DNA of 64,000 bases from Scedosporium boydii (taxonomy: Eukaryota; Ascomycota; Sordariomycetes; Microascales; Microascaceae), in assembly GCA_002221725.1 (NCBI GenBank), contig NJFT01000023.1, forward strand, positions 124,001-188,000, in the 5' to 3' direction. The translations under genes and the position numbers were made by a program. The notes under the pieces were generated by a model. The model made no database searches. It had not been told where the DNA came from and worked only from the letters and a program-made list of their open reading frames with translations. How positions within the stretch are numbered: position 1 is the first letter of the stretch; each line of letters opens with the position of its first letter. Shown here piece after piece: positions 11,326 to 22,687 of this stretch.

Positions 11326-12550
11326 ATAACAAGCAGCTTGCGTCCAGGGAGGTTACGCCGTGCAAATGGACAATGTTTGAGGTATAAGAGACACATGTTT
11401 ACAGGCGTGTGGGAGCAGAATTGTCAAAACATAAACCATATAGGACGAAATGACGGTCATTGAAGGAAGGGCAGCTCAGTTGAACAGAGGAAATTGAACC
11501 GTGACATACCTTTTGGACATTTCAGGTAGATTAGGTTAGAGAAACTGACGTCTGACGTGCTAGCGAATGATAATTGATAGATGCTCTTCAGAAGTCTTGG
11601 TGAGGAAAGTTATTTTAGAAAGTCACCACGAATGTTGCGAAGGGGAAGAGCCGTGGATGTTGTAGAAGAGGATAGAGAATCCATGGACCCGAGCCAAGGG
11701 GCAACTTGTGGTTTATATCAACGAAAATTCCGGGGACATAGCCAGAGTCCCCGGGCAGACATGGCTCGTTTGAAAGAGGTGGTCTCGCACGTCTCATGTA
11801 CTCACGCTCTCCCGAGTGTATCTGCATCATGGATGTACACTGGACTTTTATATTGATAGCCCAAGCATTCAAGGGCTGTAACGTGACGCCTGGGCCATAT
11901 CTGAGCTCGACATACACACGACAAATCCATGGGCAGGGCACCGAAGAACTGGGGGCATCAACAGACACAATGACAGTCATGCTTCTTCAGGAAGTTCCAA
12001 ACTTGTGATGTATGGTTCTTGTTTGATTCTAATTGGCCAGTGACGTTTTGTCTGTCCACACACCCCTGTCAGCGGCAGAGAGCTCATCACTCAAATCTAG
12101 GGCGAAGTGAAGTTCTGGTCAACAGTGATTGGCCCATGGCCTTTTGCTCGGGAAGCTCCTCGCCATGGGTTGGATCCAGGACCTAAATCGGGGGACATCA
12201 TTACGGTACCCCATCAGGGAAAAAAAAGCGGAGAGGGGATTTTAAGGTGGCGGTGATTGGTTTCTGGCCTTTTGTTCGGCGTCCAGGCAAACTCGCGGGC
12301 AGTCAACATGTGTCTCAGCTCCTGCACGCCTTGGACGCCTTAGAATGTGGTGCGTTTGCCAACCATTCGACCAGGCTCGCATACCTGAATGAAAACTATT
12401 TAAGAACCATCGACCGCTCAATTTCCACAGTCACTGGCTTCGTAGCTCTAGAAAAATTCCCTCCTCATCTTGATCTTCACGACCATATGCCCTCAAACCC
12501 TCATACCCCCCTGTATCGTATTTCACTGTCACGTCTTACTATAAGCGGCC

Positions 12551-15376
12551 ATGAGCGTTGCTGACCTGCATCCTCATTCGGAGGAAGACAAATTCCTCGA
12601 TCTTCCCTATGACGAGCGTTGGGAGAGGCTGAAGCCTGTCATCGTTCAACTTTACATGGGTCACCACGGGCCGAATGGTAGATCCCTCACCATCAGCCAA
12701 GTCGCCCAATTCATGAAAGTCCACTATTCATTTCATGCTGCGTAAGTTCCAGCGAGCTAAATAGGACATGGTACAGTCTCTAAGGATTTATGCTAATTAA
12801 TAGCCAACCAGGGAGAGCCAATACAAGAGATGGTTCAGCAAATGGAATGTCCGCAAGCGAATCGTTGGCGACGAGAAGAAGGATATCGTCCAAGCCCTCG
12901 GTAGACGCAAGCGTGATGACACAAGTACATCAAATGTCCTAATTCAGCAAGGCAGCGGTGAAAAAAGAGTCGACACGAAACAGCTTAAGAGGTATCTACG
13001 GGATCAGGTTCGCAAGGATCAGCTGCAAACTGTAGCCGTCGGAGTGTAAGTAACTACCAGGCGATCACCGAGAAGAGGGTCATGAATCTGATAACGGTTT
13101 TACAGTCTTTCATCTTGGAACCTCCCATATGCGGCACTCACAAAGTCCATTTCTAAGGCTCCTGACAAGCCGTCACCTTTTGGAATTGCAGCAGCGACAC
13201 CAGGTTATTTGGTCGTCAATAGCCCCTCTGCCGCAACACCTGGTCGGCAAAACGCTGGACCGTCCCCTCCAATGCAACTGGTTAGAGAAGCTCTCCTTCG
13301 TGACAGGTCGAGCCTCTTTTGCCAAGGCCGCCATGAAGAACTTCTCCAGACTTGCGGAAAAGAAGACCGCATGTACGTTTTTCAGTTTGAAGACCTCTTA
13401 GTCTTGTGACTTTTCAGCTAACAACCAATATTAGCATCTTGACCAACTACCTTCATGACTTCTACATGCAGTCCTTCGTGGCAGCAAAGCACTGGGGCCA
13501 TGGCCCAAAAGCCTGGACAGGCGGCATGGTGTCTGCCTTGACACTCGGTATGCTGAACGAGGAAGGGCCACATACCCCTGCATCGCTCATGAACGGCCCC
13601 GCAGGCCATTACCCATCGGCGACGCGAGACCGTCGTCTGAAATTCCAACCACCGGATCCATTCTGCCGGTGGGTTATCCACGTCAAGGAAATGTCGTACG
13701 AAGCCATTCCCGAGCCAAGACTTGAACCACAAGAGGAATTTGACGTTACAAACACTTCATCATGGAGCTCTTGGACAGATGAGGAGATAAAAGCATCGTC
13801 TCTCGCAGATTCAATGAAGCTTTCCATAATGGGGAGCACTTTTACATCTGTGGCTCCTGAGAATTTGCCCATTTCCATCCCGGCTGTGTCTCAGTCGCTT
13901 GAGAAGGACTCCATGGCATTGGAGACTGACGCCTGGAAATTTGCAATTATTGCTGGAAATGTGAAACTTCTCGACGACATGTTCTACAAGAACGATTGCG
14001 AGGTGCCCGATTCCCTACTGGATATCTATCCTCTTCACCTCGCTGCAAACTATCTGGATGGTGGAAAGTCATGTTGCAAGGTATTCGGGGTCCTTTGCGA
14101 AATGCTGGGATTGGAGTATAGCTTCAGGAATCCTGTTGATGACCTCGGGCACACAATTCTGGATACTTTGCTGATCACCGTCCTACGATCTCATACGGAA
14201 ATTACTCCAGACCAGGTTGGACCCCAGCTTGGATCATCCACCCGGTTCTCCGGGGAAGAGAAGGACATCTGCGGTAGATGGGACGTAGACACTCCGGCCG
14301 TCCGCGAGCTATTCCAACAAGGCTATGCCCGCATACCAGTCGATTGGAAGCATCCATTCTGTCACACAGCCGTCCAGGCCGTGTGCCACAGCGCAATTGC
14401 ACTTTTTGGGCCACCAATATCCCCGGATATCAACGCTTCGAGCGGCCTTTTCGTTAGGCGTTGCGCAAATTGTGGCACTGAGCTCAAGCTTGGTCCACTC
14501 CATGCGATTGTCGTTACATCTTTCTACTTGGCGGAAAAGGGAATGGTAGGGGAGACTCTCTTTGGACCTCTGGCGGTTCTCGTGTGTCTTCTCCGACTTG
14601 GAGCCAATGCAAGTTTGTCTGCTGCGGTATCCGCCGATGACATTCTTGGAGTGGCAGATCCTAGTCGATGCAATCATGTCAACCAGACCGCTCGTCAGCT
14701 GATGGGAGCTGTCCCTCATCACACAATCTCCAGATGGACGTCAGAGTGTCAGACTGGATGGCGGTGCCTGTCCCAAGCACTTCTTCTTGCCGAGAAGGGG
14801 TCCATTGACAGATCCTACAACGACCAAAACTCCACATCCGATATAATCTACGACTTCACTACCCTGGAACCAACACCCGAGGCGCGCTTGCCTGTTTTTC
14901 AAAACGAGAATATGGACGACGATAACATTAGCGATAGCGATTACTGCTGTGAATTGGACGATGAATTGCAAGGCTATGCTCATACAAGCTGGGTGAAAAT
15001 TCCAGGGGGCAATGCTGATCTTGGAGTCTTATGGGCAGCCATACAGGCCGAAATTCTGACTTACCGACGCCTGAAGGATAATGATCCCTGGATCTCAGAC
15101 AATTTCTCGATGCAGGCCCTAAGAAGTTGGCTGGATGGGGAGACCGAGGTCTTCTGCACTCCACTGGTCAAAGACGGCCTGATGCATCCACACACCAAGT
15201 GTGGATGGTTCACGGGGCAGGATTTCTTTTGTCCCATTGCTGAGGAGGTTTGCAAAGCTCATTTTATGAACATGGATACGAGCAAGGAGGTGCATGACAG
15301 GGCCACCTTCAATTACCGGCCAGCATTTTGCGATGTCTGGGAGGGCATTGTGGGTCCGGAATCCAACGATAGCTGA
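12551..15376 (+). CDS. Clr5-domain protein with ankyrin-like segment
   Basis: Proposed exons are 12551-12741, 12812-13045, 13106-13372 and 13435-15376, all joining in frame, giving about 877 aa. Residues about 18-95 form a Clr5 domain: ERWERLKPVIVQLYMG, then SLTISQVAQFMKVHYSFHA, then ESQYKRWFSKWNVRKR. The domain is named after fission yeast Clr5. In filamentous fungi it typically heads proteins of unknown function. The middle part (DAWKFAIIAGNVKLLDDMF, then YPLHLAANYLDGG) looks like degenerate ankyrin repeats. The C-terminal third is acidic with scattered Cys and is not assignable. No signal peptide or membrane segment is evident. Probably nuclear or cytosolic (inference). Confidence 0.85.
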
Positions 15377-15835
15377 TGAGATGCCAAGAATTCGAGCACT
15401 CATCACAGCCCACTAGCCCTGTTTTTATAAGGCTCCAACTGTTCTTCTAGTTTCCACTCGGCACGTATTACTCTTTCTTTATTACTGAGGTACAGCGACA
15501 TGACTTAGAAAAAAGGTTCTTGTGTCCAACTCTAAGCATCCAGATTCCTTCCTTCCTCTGTTACTAAACCCCCCACCAAGTACACATGTATCCTACGTTC
15601 TCACTGCGGGCTACATTTTTGCAGGAACATTCATGGGAATGCCTGGCCTAATTCAACACATAGAATCGGGTCTTCTTGATTGTCATAGATAAGCCACCCG
15701 TGGCTATGCTTCAATGAACGGGACACACACTACCTAGCTCCTTGAAAAGAGATATGGTTGTAAGAGACCCATACCTTGAGCCACTCTTCCCCGAATGAAT
15801 CGCCTTCTTATTCACCTCCGAACACCGTAGCCCCG
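15377..15835. other. intergenic region between convergent genes
   Basis: Shared 3' flanks of the Clr5 gene (+) and the Egh16-like gene (-). Nothing else seen. Confidence 0.5.
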
Positions 15836-16847
15836 TCAGTTGAACCTATTATTCCCGTTTCGTCCAGATCTACCATTGCCAAGCCTATTCCGGTTGCGGC
15901 CTCTCCTACCCGTCGGAGTGGCGGTAGCTGAAGAGGTCGTGGCGGCTGCTCCACCGACGTTAACGGCAGCTCCCAGAATGGCTTTGGCAATCTCAATTCC
16001 CTGCTCGTCAGTCGTGGCAGCTGATGCAAGACCGGCTTGAGCAGCTGCCAAGTCCTTTTTATTCTGCTCGATCTGAGCATTGATGTCATCCTCGAACTCT
16101 GCGCTGACGATTTCATCGGGGACGTTCACATTGGGAGTGACATCGGTTTGCTGAACGGCAATGCATCCTCCGAAGTTCTGTTCGTTTCGGCATCGAACGG
16201 TACAGAAGTTTCCGGTCGACCCTATTTTTTGTCGGTTAGGAATCTGCCCGAAAGGGATCGGGAATATTTGTAAAGGTGCTCACCTCCGATGCAAGTCAAG
16301 TTGGCAGGCATTGTAACCGTCAATGTCAGGTTGCCAGTTCCGAACTCGGCGCTGTCTTGTTGGACGGTAAGAGGTGTTTGGCCCGAGACACCGAGGACAT
16401 TGCTGGCTTCGTCAAGGTCACAGGTAAAGGGGCCAGAGCCCTCGGCGGTGCGTTGGCTGATGGTGACGGTAAGGTCACCGCCCTTCTCCACCCTGGTGAA
16501 GGTGCCAGCGGCGATGATCTTCTCGGTTTCACCAGATTGGCTGATGCCGCCTTTCAGGAGGGTTCGCCCGCACGCGTTCACGACGTTGCGCACGGTCTCT
16601 TCCTGGGAGAGGTAATTCGCGTCGGCCGGGTTGTTAATGTCAACTAAGAACGCCTTGTATTAGAGGTTATGTTGCAATTCTTTCCGCAGACATCTCTCCT
16701 CATGCGCATGGGATGAGAAGGAATTGGGCGCTTACCAGCCATGCCAACACTAGTTCCAAGAGTGCCCTTCGCGCTGATGATGACGCCCTGGGGGCGAGCG
16801 AACACGAGGGTTGCCGAAGCCAGGAGAGCTCGTGCAAGTGAATGCAT
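15836..16847 (-). CDS. Egh16/GAS-like secreted protein, long form
   Basis: Reverse gene with exons 16847-16736, 16643-16284 and 16221-15836, giving 285 aa. Residues 1-17 form a signal peptide (ends TLVFA). The mature part carries GTLGTSVGMAG and NACGRTLL, then TVTISQRTAEGSGPFTCDLD and LTVTMPANLTCIGG. It ends the core with NFCTVRCRNEQNFGGC followed by VQQTD. These match the Egh16-like family (DUF3129; GAS/MAS-type proteins of plant- and insect-associated fungi expressed during appressorium formation). After the core there is a roughly 90-residue extension, ending in an Arg/Gly/Asn-rich tail that is absent from the paralogue at 18126. The first exon has the same length (112 nt) and phase as in that paralogue. 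A surface or secreted role in host or substrate interaction is inferred from the family. Confidence 0.86.
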
Positions 16848-17299
16848 GGTGTAAGGCGTGTTGGGTAGAACGAGAACGGGCAGAGTAAAAAAGAAATGGT
16901 CAGAGAAAAAAAATGTAAAAGAATGAAAAGAATATAGGTACGATTGAAAAGAATTGACCAGCAAAGAAGGTAAAAAGACTTAACCGAAAGTAGGTTGAAG
17001 CAAGAAGTGAAAGAAGCCTCTGGGGTTGGTGTTCCAACTACCAAATCGGCTTCACTCATCTAGGAATCGGGTACTATATAAAATGTCGCGAAGGAGGGTC
17101 CATTGATGATGGTCGTTATTTGATCCACTTTGCACACGACGTAGTCGTCAATAAGCCCCAAACATAAGACGCCCCAAATCCAGACGGGCTCTACGTCAAC
17201 CCCGAGACCGATACTTCCTTGAGTATCATTCTCTTCACCACGTCATACGATGTTGATTGATGCGCCTACGACCCTGATACCCACGCGTATTCGATAAAG

Positions 17300-17339
<40 letters not shown>

Positions 17340-18125
17340 AGAAGCGGCCTTCTAAGTAGGCCAGGGCGCGTATCAATCAATCTGATGTCCAGATGTCGCA
17401 GAGGTCTTGGCTGAGGCTCAGCTTCTGACGAGGGTGATCCAATAGGGACGTTGGAAACGATGGAGCCGCAACCAATTCGCTACCACTTCAACTACCCTCC
17501 GCTTAATTTTAATTAGCTACTTTGGACCCTGGGTGTGTTGGATTTATTAGTTTGGTTTTGACTTCGGGTTGGTGACCCACAGGCGCTCCTGGTTCGTGGA
17601 CCCCCCTTGTGTCAAGAAGGTCGAATAGAGGGTCCGCCAAGCCTGTAGATGGGCCGATCATTGATCTCCGATCTACAAAGGTGCGCCGATCAGCCTCCGC
17701 CGAGTAGGTTATGCCTTGTTTCACCGCCTCCGAATCCTGGAATTGGGAACGTGGATGTTCATGCTCCAGGGGAAAATCTGTGAAACGGTCGTATCTCGAG
17801 CGGAGCCGCGACGAAACAATGTCGGCCATCTCTCACACATTGGATGGTTATTGTGAGATGATCCCAATTATGCAGAGGGGCTTGTTTGACGAAAGGATGA
17901 AAGGATGTCGAAGGCAATGATCGTCGGCGGCTGTCCAATTGACAGCGGGTCGTATATAGGGACATAATAATCCGATTTTCTTTGTTTCTAGATTTTCGTC
18001 TACCAGGACAGGTTTTTCTATTGTTCAGCGGAAGATTTCTTTTCTTTTACTTTCCAGTGCTGAGCACCACCGTTACTGCCCTTTATTTTTTTTTCTAGTG
18101 CAGTGCACCACATTTCGTTTCCACC
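16848..18125. other. divergent promoter region of the Egh16-like pair
   Basis: 1.28 kb between the two divergently transcribed Egh16-like genes. It holds a TATATAAAAT-like element near 17074-17084, readable as a TATA box for the reverse gene, and the A35 tract at 17302-17336. A pyrimidine-rich stretch lies just before the forward start at 18126. Short frames here show no domain. Confidence 0.45.
17302..17336. repeat. A35 homopolymer
   Basis: Thirty-five consecutive A on the + strand inside the divergent intergenic region. It could be simple slippage or the tail of an old retroposed copy. I see no coding remnant beside it. Confidence 0.93.
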
Positions 18126-18961
18126 ATGAAGTTCGTTTCAGTCTTGTCGCTGGCTCTATTTTCCTTGGTACAAGGGCACAGCGTGATCCTTGCCGCCTTT
18201 GGAGAAGCAGGATCGCCCTCATCGGTTGGGTTCCTAGGTTTGTCTAGTCAAGTCTTCTAAAGATGTAAGATATTCGCTCACATGTCTCTCAATAGTCGAT
18301 AGTTCCATTGCGCGAAACTGCTCCGGTATCAGCCCTTGCCAGCAGGACACCACCATCATCCGGGATGTCGAGATCAGCCAAAACATTACCGGTCTCTGTG
18401 GACGGACGGAGATTGAAGGGAACATCGATGTCAACAATAACATCGAGAACGCAATTAGCAACAACCAGGTGGCGCAAGTCCAGGCAGGCACTACCTTGAC
18501 AGTGACTATACACCAAGTGAACCAGGATGGTAAGTAGAAATCCATTTCTTGGCAGTAAAGGTCACTAACATCTACTGTTGAATAGGTGCTGGCCCTTACG
18601 TATGCGAGCTATTTTCCAATTCAAGCACTACTACCGGTCAAAGGTTGGCTGTTACGAATGATGTGCCAGGTTTCAATGGTCTATCTCAGGCCAAGTTCAA
18701 GGCTTTCAACGTAACTGTACAAATGCCGACAAGCTTCGCCTGTACTGACGGTTCGTGATTCTTCGCCGCCGCTGTATTTAGGAGATAGTGAGCTAACTTA
18801 TTATCAAGGCTCGACGGGAAACATCTGCACTGTCCGTTGCCGAAACAATGCACTTGCTGGGCCTTTCGGAGGTAAGCTTCGACTTTGCCCCTTAGTTGGC
18901 AAAAAAGTGAGCGTAGCTAACGAGCATCATAGGCTGCTTCGCCGTTGAGCAGACAGACTAG
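18126..18961 (+). CDS. Egh16/GAS-like secreted protein, short form
   Basis: Five exons: 18126-18237, 18296-18529, 18586-18750, 18809-18871 and 18933-18961, giving 200 aa. All introns are phase 1, 56-61 nt, with GT-AG ends. Residues 1-17 are a signal peptide (SLVQG end). The core matches the neighbouring reverse paralogue: ARNCSGISPCQQDTTII, TLTVTIHQVNQDGAGPYVC, FNVTVQMPTSFACTDG, GNICTVRCRNNA, and the final CFAVEQTD. It stops where the long form continues into its extension. Expected function as for Egh16-like proteins: secreted, linked to infection-structure or surface interaction in studied fungi. CCACCATGA is a good start context. Confidence 0.87.
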
Positions 18962-20336
18962 AGGAGTTCTAGCGGACAGACATTCTTTCAATATCCCGAA
19001 CTGCTTCAACAATCCTGGCAAGTTCTGGCAAGCATAGCTGCAATCCACGCTGTGGTCTCTTATTGTTTCGCGAGGGTCATTGTCAGGCGCACAGGTTGTG
19101 CCTCTAGTTGCATACATCAATCAATTTGATGGCCTCGTCCTAGCTTGGTCGTTGGTACTATGAGATAGATGTGTAAACAAATTTCCAATTCAGGTAGATA
19201 GTATCCTCACGAGGCTGTAAATAATCCCAAGACCTTGTACCTCATTGCCACCTTTAATTATCTTTTGCTTTAAGTGTTCTCTGGTCTTCACGGCATGCTT
19301 CCAGTTCTCCTTCATCGGAAATCTTTTCGCGTTCTACAGATGGTTATTCGATGTAGAGCCAAAGTAGAACTAAAGTGGCTCCCTCGAGAGCAGGTCCGAT
19401 TACGAAATTTGCGGGTTCGTGAAACTCGCGAACGCTCAAAATGGCAAACAGTGGAGCGACCTCCCATCACCTGGAGCGGATGTGTTCCTGAGGATTGCTT
19501 CGGCTTCCAATATTGGTGGAATTGATGGTGAATGGTCATTAACCCACTAATACTGGCCTTCCATGGGCCTCTCCTGACGGAACCGCGTAACGTCCCCTCC
19601 GTATCTTCCCGACGGCCGCAGCAGCGGCCCAAACCGAAACACTGCAGGAGCAACCAGAAACAGTGGCCATGAAGATGAGTCGATGTTAATTCCAGCAGGC
19701 GCCATCCTTGGAGTCCCATCTCTGACAGGTCATGGTTGTAGGACTGGCGCATAAGAAGTCTGGCCAATTTCTTGGCATACATCCGTTGAGGTCGTTGACA
19801 GCAGGTCAAGCGTGCATGCTTGCACAGATGGAAAGGCCCGTGGGCCGTGAGAGCTGTAATGTCACTGCGGAACATGCATCGTGTTTCATTCAAAGCTCGG
19901 TAAAGTAAAATTGGGAGAATTGTTCTTATTGTCTCAAGTCTGTGGATCAACTCTTGGCAACATATCCGTTCGTCCCCCACTGCCGAGGATCATCGTAAAC
20001 TAATTCGTAAACCCTGCCTGGCCTCCGCGTCAGCTAGGGATAAGCGTCTGAGCATTGACTGAGTCCTCGCTCCATTAGGACGCATCAATGATTATCGGAG
20101 ATTATAGGATCAGACGGCCCCTTCCGATGGGCCGGGCCTGGGAAAAACTCGTTACCCCCACGTTGTCCCAATCCTTCACGCCTCTTCAGCTACACAATAC
20201 ACTGTACCTCACCAACAAAGGAAAACCACCTTAGCCTAACGCTCCAACCCATTCCCCTCGAGGGCTTCCAGCCCATGCCCGCTCTTCTCTCGCGGGGCTT
20301 CTTAAGGTTGATTTCCGAGGCGTCTGACAATTCATC
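18962..20336. other. intergenic region, no supported gene
   Basis: A 222-codon reverse frame (19312-19980) is the longest, but it has Arg/Cys/His-rich composition, no domain and no convincing start, so I do not call it. The remainder is the 3' flank of the HNH gene. Confidence 0.45.
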
Positions 20337-21595
20337 TTACACCTCTCCTTCCACGTCCACGTCGTCCCAGTCGATGTCGGCCGCATCTCCTTCAGGAAAT
20401 TGCTCCTCATCATCGATGTCGCGCGCCTCGGTAGCGCCACATATGGCGCCGACACGTAGGAGGTCCCAAGATAGTTGCAGCAGATCGAAACTAGGAAGAC
20501 GGTCGGAACTCCCAGCCTTGATGGTAAAGGTTTGTCCTGTCAGGAGTGGGAGTCCACTCGGCCGAAAGAAACTCCTTGAGCCCCAAGTAGCCTTTTCAGA
20601 GAGACCCCCTCGCGCTAAGATTTCATCGAGGCTGCGTCTTGGGATGCGGTCTCCGGGCTTAAGACTCGTATTGTTCAGCCAGTGTATCTGAACAACAATG
20701 GAGTCCTCGGTCTGGCGGAGGGGCTTCAGAGCCATTTTCGCATCGTCGAACCATTTATGCAATGTAGGGGTGAGAGAAATGAGATTTTGGGGCGATTCCA
20801 AGATCCTCTCGTCTTCGTAAAGCCGAGCCCATCTGTTAGCGTTCCCCGAGCCCCAGAAGTTGAGAAGCAGCCCGCGTATACTGTAGCGTCTTTTTCCCTC
20901 CCAAGTGGTATTGCTTGTATGAGGGAATATATGGGCTGCTTCGGGGTCGGCCGTTCCGGAGAAGATACATCGATTCCCATCTCTCTCTTTGCACTAATAG
21001 GCACCCGTATCAGCAAACCGCACATAATCAAGCCATCGAGTGGATATATACACGCTTCGCTTCGGAGACTTCATGAGCCCCTCCGCCAGCCCTGGATACT
21101 TGTGCAGGGGCTGGGGGTGCCGCTCTTGAGTTCCGTCCACCTCGATCGTGAACTAAAGAATCCAGAAGGAGTTAGTCTTGAAAGGCTAGCAAGGCAAATC
21201 GAGGTGGCTTACGATAGCTATGACATACAATCCTTGATCGCGGCCGGCGGGTACTCAATTAACGTTCTTATCCATTGCTCCATTTTGGCCCAGCAGTTCT
21301 CATCCGCTTTCCGTTCATTCCAGGCCTCTCGAAGGTGTTTGATCGGAGCAACCATCAACACTGCCAGTGCAGCGCAGTTAATTGGGGCAACATGAGAATT
21401 CCCTCTCAAGAAAATTTGGATTTCCGCGAAAAGCTCCCGTCTTAATTTAAGATCGGTTATATAATCGGTTGTAGGCTCTGCGGAGACTGGATCCTTGGCG
21501 ATGGCACGGAGGGTATCGTCGATCATCCCCGGATTTCGTCCATAGGCTTCTTTAAAGTCTTCTGGCAAGAGGACTTTCTTGTTTGAGGGTGCCAT
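20337..21595 (-). CDS. HNH nuclease-domain protein
   Basis: Reverse gene with exons 21595-21229, 21152-21052 and 20993-20337, giving about 374 aa. The N-terminal 120 residues are helical without known domain. Exon 3 opens with CKERDGNRCIFSGTADPE then AAHIFPH, the first half of a fungal HNH domain (C-x7-C... H). It continues through NFWGSGNANRWARLYEDE and PQNLISLTPTLHKWFD, which supplies the Asn and second His. ALKPL follows, as in many fungal members. The C-terminus is strongly acidic (DIDWDDVDVEGEV). Fungal HNH-domain proteins of this type are abundant and mostly uncharacterised. Endonuclease activity is inferred. The frame is intact across exon 3. The middle exon is the least certain part of the model. 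Confidence 0.8.
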
Positions 21596-21930
21596 TTCCC
21601 GTAGCTCTGAAAAGTAAAGAAAAAAACTTGATTTCTGGGAAGAAATTTGACCTGGGGAATCTCAGAGGTTTGTTTTTGATGGTGGACGAGGGTGGCGTTG
21701 ACGTAGAGGAGAGGGGACGCAGAAATGCCATGCCCCTTCCTTCCTCACATGATGATATGGGGCATTGAAGGTTCGCCATTTACGTTAAATATTACTAATG
21801 TTGAGAAGAATCAAGATAAAGTGGAAGGCGCGACTTGAGGTCGAAGTTAAACGCGTCTTCCAAATCATGTGGATTTCGCGCCTGCCACTTGCCTTCGTTC
21901 CGAGCTGGCTCTCAGATGACGGCCCCCAAG
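21596..21930. other. intergenic region between the HNH gene and the HET relic
   Basis: Upstream flank of the HNH gene. No coding features seen. Confidence 0.5.
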
Positions 21931-22185
21931 GTCGGGCCTGGCAATATAGTCAATTTCCCGGCGGCCTCGTTAGAATCACGGCATCTCGAAAGGTAGTTAA
22001 GAGGGCGTTCATAGGAATGCCCGATTTACACTGTGGAAGTGTTGGTTTGGTTGTGGTAACTATGGGTTGCTGCCCCCAGCAATGGCTGAAGGTGATGTAC
22101 TTCGCCCTCCTGCCGTTGGCGTCCCTGAGTGTGATAGTTCCATCCGCAAGACCGACGTCAACGACCACGGAATATAAGCATACTT
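21931..22185 (-). pseudogene. HET-domain relic
   Basis: A reverse frame of about 70 codons reads VVDVGLADGTITLRDANG, then AKYITFSHCWGQQPIVTTT, then the FRDAVILTR motif. This is the N-terminal third of a HET (heterokaryon incompatibility) domain. It stops at a TGA directly after, where intact HET proteins continue to the WIDSLCI-type motif. No continuation is visible in any frame downstream, so it is a truncated remnant. No matching upstream exon was found. Confidence 0.68.
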
Positions 22186-22687
22186 ACCCGAACGTATTAT
22201 AATTTTTGTAAAACTCACTCGTCTTGTGAAGTGCCAGGGTGTGGAAGCAATAGGGTTTCTTGAAAGCATCTACCGAATACAGGAGCGGATGCACATTCAA
22301 ATTCAATATCGTTGATTCTTACTGGAATCACGCAAAACTGGTTCTTGCTGCGTATAAAAACTACTTTCCCAAACACAGCCTGATCTCGCTGGGAGATACT
22401 TTGAGATTCAACTGCATGAATCATGTTTACTCCAGATCGCTTGACACTCCCCCACCCGCCTTTCCGAGCGTCCGGAACACCACCCGAAAGAACAAAAAAA
22501 GGAAAAAAAAAAAAAAAAAAAGAAAGAAAGAGAGAAAAGAGCCAACTTCCTCGCCCGTTCTGTTAACCCGGCGAGGCAGATGCGCAGCAATGCCGCCGCA
22601 GACGAGGAAGAAAACACCACACCACCTCCACACCGTTGTCGTGACTCTCTGCAGTGGGATAGAGTTAGTGAGTGAAGACACGCTTCG
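22186..22687. other. intergenic region with A-rich tract
   Basis: Contains an A19 run followed by GAAA repeats (about 22503-22545). A 69-codon reverse frame at 22215-22424 is not assignable. Confidence 0.4.

Larger units (their letters stand above)
10511..12550. other. intergenic region, mostly unassigned
   Basis: About 2 kb with scattered short frames. It contains the G19 tract and the weak reverse candidate described separately. The 11580-12010 part has overlapping frames on both strands without a domain. The last 150 nt are probably the promoter and leader of the Clr5 gene. Confidence 0.4.

Noticed and set aside
19312..19980. 222-codon reverse frame
   Set aside because: Arg/Cys/His-rich composition without domains; looks like a chance open frame.
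20800..20995. Suspected frameshift in the HNH nuclease gene between AAHIFPH and the NFWGSGNANRW segment
   Set aside because: Careful recount of the A-run on the reverse strand shows the two parts are in the same frame; the apparent shift was a reading slip.
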